A DNA stretch of 64,000 nt from Stenotrophomonas rhizophila (lineage in GTDB: Bacteria > Pseudomonadota > Gammaproteobacteria > Xanthomonadales > Xanthomonadaceae). The stretch spans positions 124,001 to 188,000 of the forward strand of contig NZ_VDQT01000001.1 of assembly GCF_007667275.1 (NCBI RefSeq), written 5' to 3'. Below the pieces are notes generated by a model. It was not told the origin of the DNA. It worked only from the letters and a program-made list of their open reading frames with translations, and did no database searches. Shown here one piece after another: positions 37,120 through 45,900 of the stretch (the stretch's first letter is position 1; each line of letters opens with the position of its first letter). The position numbers and the translations under genes are program-made.

Positions 37120-37848
37120 TCAGCCCCTCCGCCCGGACAGGTCCACCGGCGGCAGGGGGTAGCCCTTGTCGCGCACGCCGATCCAGTCGATGTAGTCCGC
37201 GCGCATGCCCGGGTAGCCGATCATCTTCCAGGCACCCATGTCCTTGTTGGCGCCGTACTTGGGATCGGCGAAGTAACCGTTCTTCACCTCGCCCAGCAGG
37301 TTGGAGAAGAACAGCTTGCTGGAGATCGCGTCCAGTTCCAGCTTGCCGCCCTCGGCTGCCTTCAGCAGGGTTTCCTGCTGTTCGTGGCTGAGCTGGGCGA
37401 AGGTCTTGCCGTCGAACTGGCTGCGGCAGTGCGCGTCGAACGCATCGATGCCGACCTTCAGGATGTCACGCAGGGCGAGCTTGCCCTGGTAGCCGAACTC
37501 GCTGGGCGCTTCCAGGAAGGGGCCCTGCATGTACCAGATGGCGCCGGCGGCATACGGGGTCTGCATGTGGCGATCGAGGAACTCGGGCACGCCCGATTCC
37601 ACCGCACCCGGGCCGGTATCGTCGGACGGGATCAGGCGGTCGCAGGCGGCGGTGATGAACGCCCACTCGGCGGCGTTGAAGAATTCGGGGCTGTAGTCCC
37701 TGGCCGGCGCTGGGGCCGCGGATCCGCCATCGGCGGTGGTGGCGCTGGGCGCGCAGCCGGGAAGCGCGGCGGCAACCGGAATCAGGGTCAGGCCCTGGAA
37801 AAAGCGGCGACGGGTCAACGTCGGCCGGCTCTGGTCCTCGTCTTTCAT
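37120..37848 (-). CDS. Gluconate 2-dehydrogenase subunit 3-type protein with Tat signal
   Basis: The 242-residue small subunit begins with a twin-arginine signal (TRRRFFQGLTLIPVAAALPG, ending in a Cys at about 35). The mature part has the subunit-3 pattern EFFNAAEWAFITAACDRLIP and GVPEFLDRHMQTPYA. These subunits escort the cofactor-free flavoprotein through the Tat pathway. The ATG at 37846-37848 was chosen because the frame upstream overlaps the divergent LysR gene. It is first in the operon; the 115-bp space to the LysR gene should hold both promoters. Confidence 0.9.
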   Translation of the reverse strand: MKDEDQSRPTLTRRRFFQGLTLIPVAAALPGCAPSATTADGGSAAPAPARDYSPEFFNAAEWAFITAACDRLIPSDDTGPGAVESGVPEFLDRHMQTPYAAGAIWYMQGPFLEAPSEFGYQGKLALRDILKVGIDAFDAHCRSQFDGKTFAQLSHEQQETLLKAAEGGKLELDAISSKLFFSNLLGEVKNGYFADPKYGANKDMGAWKMIGYPGMRADYIDWIGVRDKGYPLPPVDLSGRRG

Positions 37849-37963
37849 GGGGGTGGCTACCTGTGGGGGGTGGCTGGATGAACCGACCCATTGTGTGTAG
37901 GTGGGACGCTTTCTGGAATGGCAAACTGGGAAAGGCGCTGTTGCCTGAAAGGAAATAATCGCC

Positions 37964-38899
37964 ATGATCGACGACCTGGGCGAACTCCGTACCTTCGACC
38001 GCATCGTGTTTGGCGGCAGTCTTTCCGCGGCCGCGCGTGAGCTGGGCGTATCGCTGGCGGTGGTCAGCAAGCGGCTGAGCGCGCTGGAGGCACGGCTGCA
38101 GGTGCGCCTGCTCAATCGCAGTACGCGGCGTGCGTCGTTGACCGACGATGGCCTGTTGTTCCATGAACATTGCCGGCGCGTGCTCGATGCGGTGGAGGCG
38201 GCCGAATCGGCACTTGAAGAGCGCCACTCGGCGGTAGCCGGGGTGCTCAAGCTCACCGCGCCCAACGGATTCGGGCGGCGGCACATCGTGCCGGCGGTGC
38301 GCAGTTTCCAGCTGGAGCATCCGGGTGTCAGGGTCCACCTTTCGTTGCGTGACGAGCTGGTTGACCTGGTCGGGGAGGGCGTTGAGCTGGCCATCCGCTA
38401 TGGCGCACTGGATGATTCGCGGCTGATGGCCCGTCAGCTGGCCCCAAATCGTCGGATCCTGTGCGCCTCGCCGGAGTATCTGCGCAGGCGTGGGGTGCCG
38501 ACCTGCATCGAGGACCTGCGCGGACATGACTGCATTGCCTCGGGAAATCCGCCGGTGTCGCAGTGGCTGTTCGCCAGTCCCGACGGCGTCCTGGCCATGT
38601 CCATCGAAGCATCTACCGTGTGCGACGACGGCGAGGCCGCGCAGCTGATGGCACTGCAGGGCGCCGGGATCGCGCGCAAGTCGATCTGGGACGTGGCCGA
38701 CGACTTGGAGGCAGGCCATCTGGTCGAGGTGCTCCCGCATTTTGCCTTGGCCACCTCTCCGCTCAGTGCGGTGCACGGGTCGGGCAAGCAGGTGGCGCCA
38801 CGGGTCCGGGTGTTCCTGGACCACCTGCTCGCGCACCTGCGTTCCTCGGTGGCCTGGCGTTACGCCACGCTTGCGGGCACGGACGTGCACCCCGCATAG
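37964..38899 (+). CDS. LysR-family transcriptional regulator
   Basis: The 311-residue protein has an N-terminal HTH (FDRIVFGGSLSAAARELGVSLAVVSKRLSALEARL; residues 11-45) and an effector domain of the DsdC/CrgA-like subgroup (LKLTAPNGFGRRHIVPAV). It is divergent from the gluconate dehydrogenase-type operon, which it probably regulates. It ends 7 bp before the stop of the convergent DUF1254 gene. Confidence 0.9.
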   Translation: MIDDLGELRTFDRIVFGGSLSAAARELGVSLAVVSKRLSALEARLQVRLLNRSTRRASLTDDGLLFHEHCRRVLDAVEAAESALEERHSAVAGVLKLTAPNGFGRRHIVPAVRSFQLEHPGVRVHLSLRDELVDLVGEGVELAIRYGALDDSRLMARQLAPNRRILCASPEYLRRRGVPTCIEDLRGHDCIASGNPPVSQWLFASPDGVLAMSIEASTVCDDGEAAQLMALQGAGIARKSIWDVADDLEAGHLVEVLPHFALATSPLSAVHGSGKQVAPRVRVFLDHLLAHLRSSVAWRYATLAGTDVHPA

Positions 38900-38906
38900 C
38901 CCTTGC

Positions 38907-40406
38907 TCAGGCAGGGGCATCCGCGACCGTCAGCGCCGGCTTCTGCCAGGTGCGGTCCAGCACCGCCTTGGCCGGACTGTAGTTGCGAAGAATCAGGTAG
39001 AACGGTCCCGCCGGGGCTGGCAGCCAGTTGGATTCCTTGCCCTCACCCGGCGAGGCAGCCTGGATGTACAGCGTCAGACCACCATCGGCGTCGCGCTTGA
39101 GCTTGGGCAGCATGGCCGAGTTGATCAGGTAGCGGTCCAGCGGGTTGTCCACCAGCAGCTTGCTCTTGCCGTCGTACAGCGTGACCGACCAGAAGGCGTT
39201 GGTGGGCGGCAGCTGGTCCTTGGCAAACCGCAACACGTAGTTGTGCTGGCTGCCATCGGCTGGCGTGCCCTGCGCGTCGACGAAGTAGCTCTGGTAGTCG
39301 GCTTCGGACGCCGAATTGCCGTAGATGCCCAGCTTTGCACCCGCAAAGCGATAGAGGTAATTGTCCTTCAGCGCCGCGCGCGTGCCGAACATGTCCGCGC
39401 TGGCAACCTTGGCGGTGTTGATTTCAGTAGCAACGAAGCGCTCCAGTTCCTGGTTGGCGTCGGCGATGCCGCCCAACAGGGCTTCCCGGTCGGTGGCAGG
39501 AAGCGCCGCCTCGTCAAAGGGTTTGCCGGGCTCGACGCCGATGCCGGCGAAGCGTTGGCGAAGCGCGGTTTCGCTGTCCAGGACAGGCGCGAACTGCAGC
39601 AGGAAGTTCAGGTAGGAGAAGAAGCCCAGGCCGTTGGCCTTTTCAGCATCGTACGGCGGGAACGTCAGCGGTGCTGCCGCAGGCGGTGCCGGGGTGCCCA
39701 GGAACGCGCTGAGCGGTTGGACCTTGTACTGCGCCTGCAGCCGCTTGACGTTGTCCAGGTCCGAGGGCGCCAACAGCTGCGTGCGGAACAGCGCGTACGC
39801 CAGCTGGGTCTCGGCACGGAACACCTGGCGCACGCCCTTGGGCGTTTCACCGTTCCAGCCCGGCCCGGCGACCATGAACGCACCGGCCTTGCCCTCGGTC
39901 GCCGACCGGTTGATGTAGGCGAAATTGTAGGTGTACAGATCGATCAGCTGCACGGAGAAGTAACGCTTGGCGTCGATCGCCGGCACGCTTATCACCACCG
40001 GCTCGGCGCGCAGGTCCATCCACAGGAAGGAATAGGGCGTGTCCGAATTGGGGGTGATGATGGCCGTGTCCTTCGGGGTCGCCACCGTGGCCACGTTGCC
40101 GATTTCGTTGAAGCCGGCATGGAAGTTGGCGCCACCCCGATCCACCGCCTGCTGGTACAGGGTCTTGTAACCCTCCACGAGCGGGAAGCCCCATATGTAG
40201 GCGTCCTTGGCGGTGGCGCGCAACGCGCTGGTACGCGCAGCGGCGGGCGCGGCAGGCGGGGCCGATGCGGCCGGGGTGGGCGTCGCGGCAGCCGTGTCGG
40301 GCTCGCGCTTGCCGCACGCTGCCAACGCGCACAGGGTGATCAGTGCGAAGCCGAACCGGCGGGTCAGGTACGGAGCATGTCGAGCCGGGGTGTAGAACGT
40401 CGCCAT
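38907..40406 (-). CDS. DUF1254/DUF1214 lipoprotein
   Basis: The 499-residue protein starts with a lipoprotein signal (FALITLCALAACGK, lipid Cys near 31), then a Pro/Ala-rich linker. A DUF1254 domain follows (about 65-190; AYIWGFPLVEGYKTLY, TPNSDTPYSFLWMDLRAEP), and the C-terminus is a DUF1214 domain (RFAKDQLPPTNAFWSVTLYD, SNWLPAPAGPFYLILRNY). The family is widespread but its biochemical role is not established. It is convergent with the LysR gene and has a separate promoter region on its other side. Confidence 0.88.
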   Translation of the reverse strand: MATFYTPARHAPYLTRRFGFALITLCALAACGKREPDTAAATPTPAASAPPAAPAAARTSALRATAKDAYIWGFPLVEGYKTLYQQAVDRGGANFHAGFNEIGNVATVATPKDTAIITPNSDTPYSFLWMDLRAEPVVISVPAIDAKRYFSVQLIDLYTYNFAYINRSATEGKAGAFMVAGPGWNGETPKGVRQVFRAETQLAYALFRTQLLAPSDLDNVKRLQAQYKVQPLSAFLGTPAPPAAAPLTFPPYDAEKANGLGFFSYLNFLLQFAPVLDSETALRQRFAGIGVEPGKPFDEAALPATDREALLGGIADANQELERFVATEINTAKVASADMFGTRAALKDNYLYRFAGAKLGIYGNSASEADYQSYFVDAQGTPADGSQHNYVLRFAKDQLPPTNAFWSVTLYDGKSKLLVDNPLDRYLINSAMLPKLKRDADGGLTLYIQAASPGEGKESNWLPAPAGPFYLILRNYSPAKAVLDRTWQKPALTVADAPA

Positions 40407-40571
40407 CTGGGCAGCCTGCGTCGGGCGGAGGTGGTGATGAGCATGACGCCCGCTTCAATCACGCTCCACCGAAATAGCTGCAACCCCGGCGCGTAAAACT
40501 ACTTAACTCACGATCCAGGTGCTTCACGTTGGGCTTGCTAGAGTCGACGCACTTCAAGGAGAAGCCTGGCC

Positions 40572-40775
40572 ATGACCCTTACCGACCACCAGCTCGCCGT
40601 CCTGCGCGCGATCCACGCCACCGATCCGGTTTCGGCCGAAGACGCAACGTGGGCGGTCACCGCGGGACTGGCCGTGCAGGCCGAGGATGCGGATATCGAT
40701 CTCACCCCGGCTGGCCGGCATGCGCTGGACCAAGGGCAGCCCGCGCCGCCGGCAGCGCCCGGCCGCGCGCCCTGA
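40572..40775 (+). CDS. Small hypothetical protein
   Basis: The 67-residue product (MTLTDHQLAVLRAIHATDPV...) is preceded by AAGGAG at a fair distance from the ATG. The N-terminal half looks like a small helix-turn-helix or regulatory fragment (HQLAVLRAIHA, DADIDLTPAGRHALD); the end is Pro/Ala-rich. The stop is next to the stop of the convergent DUF3667 gene. It is likely real on codon use, but the function is unknown. Confidence 0.55.
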   Translation: MTLTDHQLAVLRAIHATDPVSAEDATWAVTAGLAVQAEDADIDLTPAGRHALDQGQPAPPAAPGRAP

Positions 40776-40776
40776 A

Positions 40777-41904
40777 TCAGATGTTGGCCAGGCTGGCCAG
40801 CGCGAGCAGCGCCGTAGCGACCGTGACGACACTGAAGTACAGCCAGCCCAGCACCGTGAACTTGAGCGACGTGACCAGCCATGACTCCCCATAAACCCGG
40901 CGCTGCATCACCAGCAGGTAGATCGGCATCCACACCAGCACGCCGGCGATGGCCAGGCCGATCAGGATGTCGGCGCCGGGGATTCCGGCCAGCGGGGTAC
41001 CCAGCATCGACAGCAGCAGGACGCCCAGCAGGCCCACGCACAGGAATGCATGGCTGTACAGCGCCACTACCAGGTGCTCCAGGTACAGGCGGCCGCTGCC
41101 CAGGTAGAACACCTTCAACAGCAGCGCGAACAACGGCACCAGCACGAACAGCACCGACGGAACCGAAGAGAAGAACGCATTCACGGCCAGCTGCGGATTC
41201 TCGCTCACCCGCGGCAGGTTCTTGCGGATGGCAGCGGCCTTGCCGTCGAGCCAGTGGTTCACGAAGTCCGGCAGCCCGTCTATCTGCACCGGCTTGGAAT
41301 GCCCACCCGTGGACGCCGGCGCCTTTGGCTTGACCGCAACCGGTGCGGTCGCGGCAACGCCCGCCGGCTGCGCTGCCAGTTCCTGGTTGCGCCGTACCGC
41401 CTGCTTCTCGACCTTCTCGATGGCCGTGTCCAGCGGCGCGCGCAGGCGCTCCGGCATGGCCTGCCGCGACTGCGCCAACGGTGCCACCAGTGCACGCCGC
41501 ACCTGTTCCACTTCGGCGCTGCTGGTCGCATCCCGGAACGCGCCTGGCACTTCGGGCGGCGTGGCGGTCTGCTGGATGAAAGTGCCTCCATCCACATGCA
41601 CGGCGAGCCGGGCAACGAAGAAGGTCAGCACGCTCAGGATCACGAAAAGCCGCATCGGCGGCACGTACCTCGCGCGATGCCCGGCCAGGTAGCTGGCCGC
41701 CAGCCGGCCGGGCAGCAGCAGCTGGCGCAGGGTGCGGAAGATGCGCCCATCCAGGTGCCAGAACGACTCGAACACTTCCTCCACCGCATGCCCGAAGCTG
41801 CGTACCGGGCTATGTGCCGATTGCCCACACTGGTGGCAGAAGTCGCCGTGCAGGGCAGCAGTGCAGTTCTCGCAGGCGGCAAGGGGGGACGCGGAAGCAC
41901 TCAT
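40777..41904 (-). CDS. DUF3667 membrane protein with N-terminal zinc ribbon
   Basis: The 375-residue protein opens with a zinc-ribbon-like CENC...CHQCG (about 11-27). FRTLRQLLLPGRLAASYLAGHRARYVPP follows, the mark of DUF3667. A first membrane segment lies at MRLFVILSVLTFFVARLAV, then a long soluble loop, then three or four membrane segments in the C-terminal third. I start at the ATG at 41902-41904, just before the ribbon, rather than twelve codons earlier. The role is unknown. Confidence 0.82.
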   Translation of the reverse strand: MSASASPLAACENCTAALHGDFCHQCGQSAHSPVRSFGHAVEEVFESFWHLDGRIFRTLRQLLLPGRLAASYLAGHRARYVPPMRLFVILSVLTFFVARLAVHVDGGTFIQQTATPPEVPGAFRDATSSAEVEQVRRALVAPLAQSRQAMPERLRAPLDTAIEKVEKQAVRRNQELAAQPAGVAATAPVAVKPKAPASTGGHSKPVQIDGLPDFVNHWLDGKAAAIRKNLPRVSENPQLAVNAFFSSVPSVLFVLVPLFALLLKVFYLGSGRLYLEHLVVALYSHAFLCVGLLGVLLLSMLGTPLAGIPGADILIGLAIAGVLVWMPIYLLVMQRRVYGESWLVTSLKFTVLGWLYFSVVTVATALLALASLANI

Positions 41905-41991
41905 CAGGGCCGGGGCAAGGGCAGGGAAGGCGCATAACATAGCCGGGCCCCCGCCCGGCTGCCAGTGCCCGCGGCATGGTGGAACGCGGCC

Positions 41992-42321
41992 TCAGGCCTG
42001 GTCGTCGATGGGTGCCTCCGGGCCATTGGTCATCACCGAGCGGATGCCGATTTCGCGGGCGCTGGGTGAGGTGTAGGTCTCGCTGGTGCCGATGGTTTCA
42101 CCGTTGGCGGAAAGCAGGTTGAACATCGGCTGGCCGTTGGCGGCGGACGTCCGCTGGTAACGGTCGTCGTAGGGCGCGTTGGCGCGGACCGAGCCAATGC
42201 CGGACAGCGCGCTGTGCCTGGCGGTGTAGCGCTCGCTGCGCAGGATCACTTCGTTGTTGCCGGCTTTCAATACAAAGTGGTACTGGGAGCCGGAGAGGGT
42301 CAGGACGTATCGAGCGGCCAC
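41992..42321 (-). CDS. YegP-like protein with two DUF1508 repeats
   Basis: The 109-residue protein holds two tandem DUF1508 units: YVLTLSGSQYHFVLKAGNNEVILRSERY and the later PMFNLLSANGETIGTSETYTS. It starts at GTG 42319-42321, which has AAGGAG five bases before it; there is no suitable ATG. YegP-like proteins are small cytoplasmic proteins of unknown function, often stress-linked. The 200 bp upstream contain no gene. Confidence 0.82.
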   Translation of the reverse strand: MAARYVLTLSGSQYHFVLKAGNNEVILRSERYTARHSALSGIGSVRANAPYDDRYQRTSAANGQPMFNLLSANGETIGTSETYTSPSAREIGIRSVMTNGPEAPIDDQA

Positions 42322-42521
42322 GGGAACTCCTTCAGGCGTGCCGGGGAGGGTCGCTTGAATGTCTGTCGGGCCCCGGCAGGTGTCTATCCTCAATCCGACC
42401 GGGCCATGCATTCTTCACTGGCGGCGGGCAAGTAGAAGTACTGACGCGCCGTCCGGCCTGCCTCCGCGATCCTCTGCATGGACATGTAGGCCGTGAGATC
42501 GGCATCCACCGGAGTTGACCC

Positions 42522-42914
42522 GTGTACCTTGCTGCCACCACCCGCCCCCTGGACCCGCTACCGCTGCAGAGCTGGCTGGTGACACTCACCGAGCCGGTGG
42601 TCACCATCATCGCGTTGCTGGCCCTGATCCTGATCACACTGGCGACGATCAAGGCGTTCGCGAAGATGATGCGGTTGATGGTGCGCGGTGGCAGCCATCC
42701 CGAGCGCAGGGCCTTGTGGCTCGAATATGGCCGCTGGCTGGTGGCCGGCCTTACCCTGCAGCTGGCCGGGGATATCGTGGAATCGGCCATTTACACCACG
42801 TGGGACTCGATCGGCCAGCTCGCCGCCATCGCGGTGGTGCGGACGTTCCTGAATTATTTCCTGGAACGCGACATCGAAGAGGTCCGCGAGCGCCAGCATG
42901 GCGACATTCCGTGA
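42522..42914 (+). CDS. DUF1622 membrane protein
   Basis: The 130-residue protein has three probable membrane segments (VTIIALLALILITLATIKAF, WLVAGLTLQLAGDIVESAI and IAVVRTFLNYFLERDI). The ending FLNYFLERDIEE is typical of DUF1622. The start is a GTG at 42522. No function is known for the family. Confidence 0.82.
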   Translation: MYLAATTRPLDPLPLQSWLVTLTEPVVTIIALLALILITLATIKAFAKMMRLMVRGGSHPERRALWLEYGRWLVAGLTLQLAGDIVESAIYTTWDSIGQLAAIAVVRTFLNYFLERDIEEVRERQHGDIP

Positions 42915-42990
42915 TTTTCGCGCTGCGTTCGCAGCACCCTGCACGCGGAGTCCACGTCCCGATCCCTAGAGTCGGTCCGACCCCGTTCCG

Positions 42991-43329
42991 GTGCGACACG
43001 TGAACCTGCAGACCCGCATTCCCCAGCCTTTGCCCCGCCGTCCGAATCCCGACACCTGTCAGTTCGAACTGCTTGACGTGGACGCCCTGCAGGACCCGTG
43101 CAGCGGACGCATCGTGCATCTGTACGCAATGGTCGCCCGCTGCCTGTCGTGCGAGTCGGTGTTCAAGGCGCACGAAGGGCAGGGGTTCGTCAGCACCTCG
43201 GTCGCCCGCGTGCTGCGCTGCCCCACCGGGTGCGGCGAACAGGCCCTCAGGGGCGCGGTGCTGCGTCAGTGGAGCGCGCCGCCGCCGGTAACGTCGCCGG
43301 CGCCGGTGCCGCTGGCCTGCCCAGCGTAA
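42991..43329 (+). CDS. Hypothetical protein with Cys pairs
   Basis: The 112-residue product starts at GTG (42991, or GTG 43000) and contains CLSC and CPTGC, which may bind zinc. Its last 83 bp overlap the end of the convergent alpha/beta hydrolase gene. The central part is protein-like but the Pro-rich end may owe its openness to the overlapping gene. The function is unknown. Confidence 0.5.
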   Translation: MRHVNLQTRIPQPLPRRPNPDTCQFELLDVDALQDPCSGRIVHLYAMVARCLSCESVFKAHEGQGFVSTSVARVLRCPTGCGEQALRGAVLRQWSAPPPVTSPAPVPLACPA

Positions 43330-44404
43330 CGACCGCGTCGACGATCTGCTCCGGAGTGAAGTCGCAGTGGCCCGTGCCGGTAGCCGGCAAGGTGGTGAGC
43401 TGCGCGGCAGCGCCCGCCTTGGCGACCAACGCCGGATACACCGCCTCGAGGCGCGGCGTCACCGAGGGATCCTCGCGGTTGTACTGAAGCAGCAGGGGCC
43501 GGCGGAGGGCGCCGGTCAGTGCCAGGTCGCGGTCCAGCCTGGCCTGTGCCGCTGGGTCTGCCGCCACCCTTCGCACGCCGGCGTTGAACGCCTTGTCGTC
43601 GCCAAACCCCGCGTACGCCGTTTCATGATTTCCTGCCGGCATGCCTCCGGCGCGTTTGAGCAGTTGCTGGAACACCAGCGCATGCAGGCTGAGCGTGCCT
43701 GAAAGCTCGTCCGGCGTCACTTCCAGCCGCCTCGCCAGCACTCCTGCGGCCTTCGGGTTGCCCTTCACGGCAGCGTCGATCGCGGCAAACAACTCACCCT
43801 GTGGGAGTGTCACCGCGTCCGCCGACGCCAGGCCTGCGACGGGCAAGCCCCTGGCGTTCGGGAAGAAGTACTCGAAGGCCAGTAGCGAGGTCAGCATTTC
43901 CGCCGCCAGTACGCTGCCCGGCAGGTTCGCCCCGCACAGGGATGCGCCACCGGCATAATGCGCGGGCAGCCGTTCAAGCGTGGCGATGGCGACCGCGCCG
44001 CCCATCGAAAACCCCATGATCCAGGTATGGCGGGTGTCCGGATGCTCGCGCAGGAACTGCGCACGCAGCCGCTCCAGATCGTCGATGGCATCCTTCACCG
44101 CCCAGCCCTGGCTGCGGTAACCGCTCTGCGCAACCGCATAGCCGGCCTTGCCCAGCGCTTCGGTCCAGGGATTGGCCGGCCAGGGATCCGGTCGCGGCGT
44201 GCCGACCGGTTCGAAGCCATGCGCATACATCACCAGCTCGCCGTTCCAGTGCGCGGGCACGTCAATGCGCCAGGGGGCGCCCTGCAGGGTGCCCGTTTCC
44301 GTACGCGGCGGCTGGTCGGACGTGCGCGGCCTGCTCCATGCCGGCGCCGGCAGCAGGCTGCAACACAGACCGATGCACAGCAGGAGAGGGCGGGCTTTGC
44401 GCAT
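43247..44404 (-). CDS. Secreted alpha/beta hydrolase
   Basis: The 385-residue protein has a signal peptide (MRKARPLLLCIGLCCSLLPA, cleavage near 24). The alpha/beta hydrolase core has the early strand ELVMYAHGFEPVG, the nucleophile elbow GFSMGG (about 132-137), an acid region YNREDPSVTP and a catalytic-type His in GTGHCDF. I chose the ATG at 44402-44404, which has GAGG nine bases upstream; this site lies at the end of the preceding flavoprotein gene, so the two are probably co-transcribed. The tail is Ala/Pro-rich and overlaps a convergent gene. The substrate is unknown. Confidence 0.82.
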   Translation of the reverse strand: MRKARPLLLCIGLCCSLLPAPAWSRPRTSDQPPRTETGTLQGAPWRIDVPAHWNGELVMYAHGFEPVGTPRPDPWPANPWTEALGKAGYAVAQSGYRSQGWAVKDAIDDLERLRAQFLREHPDTRHTWIMGFSMGGAVAIATLERLPAHYAGGASLCGANLPGSVLAAEMLTSLLAFEYFFPNARGLPVAGLASADAVTLPQGELFAAIDAAVKGNPKAAGVLARRLEVTPDELSGTLSLHALVFQQLLKRAGGMPAGNHETAYAGFGDDKAFNAGVRRVAADPAAQARLDRDLALTGALRRPLLLQYNREDPSVTPRLEAVYPALVAKAGAAAQLTTLPATGTGHCDFTPEQIVDAVVTLGRPAAPAPATLPAAARSTDAAPRP

Positions 44405-44415
44405 CCGGTGCATCC

Positions 44416-45819
44416 TCAATCGGTGGCTGGCGCAAGATCCACCAGCAGGGTGGGAATCAACTCGGAAACCGTCGGGTGGATCGGCACGGCCCAGCGCAGG
44501 TCATCCAGTGGCCGGTCCGCGCTCATCGTGTCGAGGATGCCGTGGATGGCCTCGTCGCCGCCAGTGCCGAGGATCGCCGCGCCCAGGATGCGGCGTGTGC
44601 CGGCATCGGCCACCACTTTCATGAAGCCCTGGGTCTCGCCTTTCTCCACGGCGCGGCCGACTTGGGTCATCGGTCGCTTGGACACCAGCAGCGGGCGTCC
44701 GCTCCGCGCCGCCTCGGTTTCCGACATGCCGGCCCGGCCCAACGGCGGGTCGATGAAGAGCGCGTAGCCGGGCACGCGCTGGCTGACCCGCCGCTCTTCG
44801 CCGTCGAGCAGGTTGGCCGCCACGATCTCGAAGTCGTTGTACGCGGTATGGGTGAAGGCGCCGCGGCCATTGCAGTCGCCCAGCGCCCAGACCCCGGGCA
44901 CGGAGGTCTGCAGCTGGTCATCCACCGTGATGTAGCCACGCTCGTCGGTCTTGATGCCGGCCTTGTCCAGGCCCAGGTCGTCGGTGTTCGGGCGCCGCCC
45001 GATGGCGATCAGCAGGTGGCTGCCAATCACCTCGGTCGTACCGGCCGCAACCGAAACGCCATCGGGGTGGCGTGCGAACGTCATGTCGCTCACCCCGGTG
45101 TGCACCGCGATGCCTTCGGCCTCCAGGATCGCGCGCGCCGCCTCCGATACATCAGGATCCTCGCGGGATATCAGGCGGTCGGACCGCTCCAGGATGCTGA
45201 CCTGCGCCCCGAAGCGTCGATACATCTGCGCGAATTCCAGCCCGATGTAACTCCCACCGACCACCACCAGGTGGCGGGGCAGGGTCTCCAGCGCGACCAT
45301 GCTGCTGTTGGTCAGGTACGGCACCTCCGCCAGCCCGGGCATGTCCGGCACCGCTGCACGCCCACCCACGTTGATGAAAATGCGCGGCGCGGTCAGCCGC
45401 ACGCCGTCCACCACCACGGCGTCCGGGCCATCGAAGCGCGCATGGCCCCGGATCAGTTCGACGCCCGCCATGCTGCCCAGCCAGTGCTCATTGCTGCTAC
45501 GCGAGTCCAGGATGACCTTGCGTGCCCGTGCGGCCACCACGCCCATGTCCACGGTAATCGGTCCGCTGGAGAAGCCGTACTCCGCGCCGCGTCGGGCCGT
45601 GTGCGCGGCGTACGCACTGGCCACCAGTGTCTTGGTCGGCTTGCAACCGGTGTTCACGCAGGTGCCGCCAACCAGATGACGTTCGATGATCGCGACCCGC
45701 ATGCCCGCCTCGTGCAGGCGGCCCGCCAGTGCAGGGCCGGCCTGGCCGGTGCCGATGATGATGGCATCGAAGCGGCCGTCGGGAACGGGTGTGGAGGAAG
45801 TTGCATCGGAACTGGGCAT
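44416..45819 (-). CDS. Pyridine nucleotide-disulfide oxidoreductase, mercuric-reductase-like
   Basis: The 467-residue class I flavoprotein has the FAD site AIIIGTGQAGPALAGRL, the redox-active disulfide GGTCVNTGCKPTKT (about 48-61), the NAD site VVVGGSYIGLEFAQ and the second FAD motif GVWALGDC. The dimerisation domain ends with HPTVSELIPTLL, carrying the His expected of this family. It lacks the N-terminal metal-binding domain and the C-terminal Cys pair of true MerA, so it is better called a MerA-like or dihydrolipoamide-dehydrogenase-like enzyme. The ATG at 45817-45819 has AAGGA upstream. It precedes the secreted hydrolase gene. Confidence 0.88.
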   Translation of the reverse strand: MPSSDATSSTPVPDGRFDAIIIGTGQAGPALAGRLHEAGMRVAIIERHLVGGTCVNTGCKPTKTLVASAYAAHTARRGAEYGFSSGPITVDMGVVAARARKVILDSRSSNEHWLGSMAGVELIRGHARFDGPDAVVVDGVRLTAPRIFINVGGRAAVPDMPGLAEVPYLTNSSMVALETLPRHLVVVGGSYIGLEFAQMYRRFGAQVSILERSDRLISREDPDVSEAARAILEAEGIAVHTGVSDMTFARHPDGVSVAAGTTEVIGSHLLIAIGRRPNTDDLGLDKAGIKTDERGYITVDDQLQTSVPGVWALGDCNGRGAFTHTAYNDFEIVAANLLDGEERRVSQRVPGYALFIDPPLGRAGMSETEAARSGRPLLVSKRPMTQVGRAVEKGETQGFMKVVADAGTRRILGAAILGTGGDEAIHGILDTMSADRPLDDLRWAVPIHPTVSELIPTLLVDLAPATD

Positions 45820-45900
45820 GGAAGGATCCTTTGACGGGTCTTGTATGATCCCGATGGCCGCCACGGGAGGCGGTATCAGGTTCACCATGGAGATGAAGCG

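Noticed and set aside
35299..37881. An 860-codon plus-strand frame opposite the GMC and small-subunit genes
   Set aside because: Shadow of high-GC codon use; the product is His/Arg/Val-rich with no recognisable domain, while the minus strand carries clear families.
44416..45819. True mercuric reductase (merA) and a mercury-resistance operon
   Set aside because: The N-terminal metal-binding domain and C-terminal Cys pair are missing, and no merR, merT or merP genes are near.
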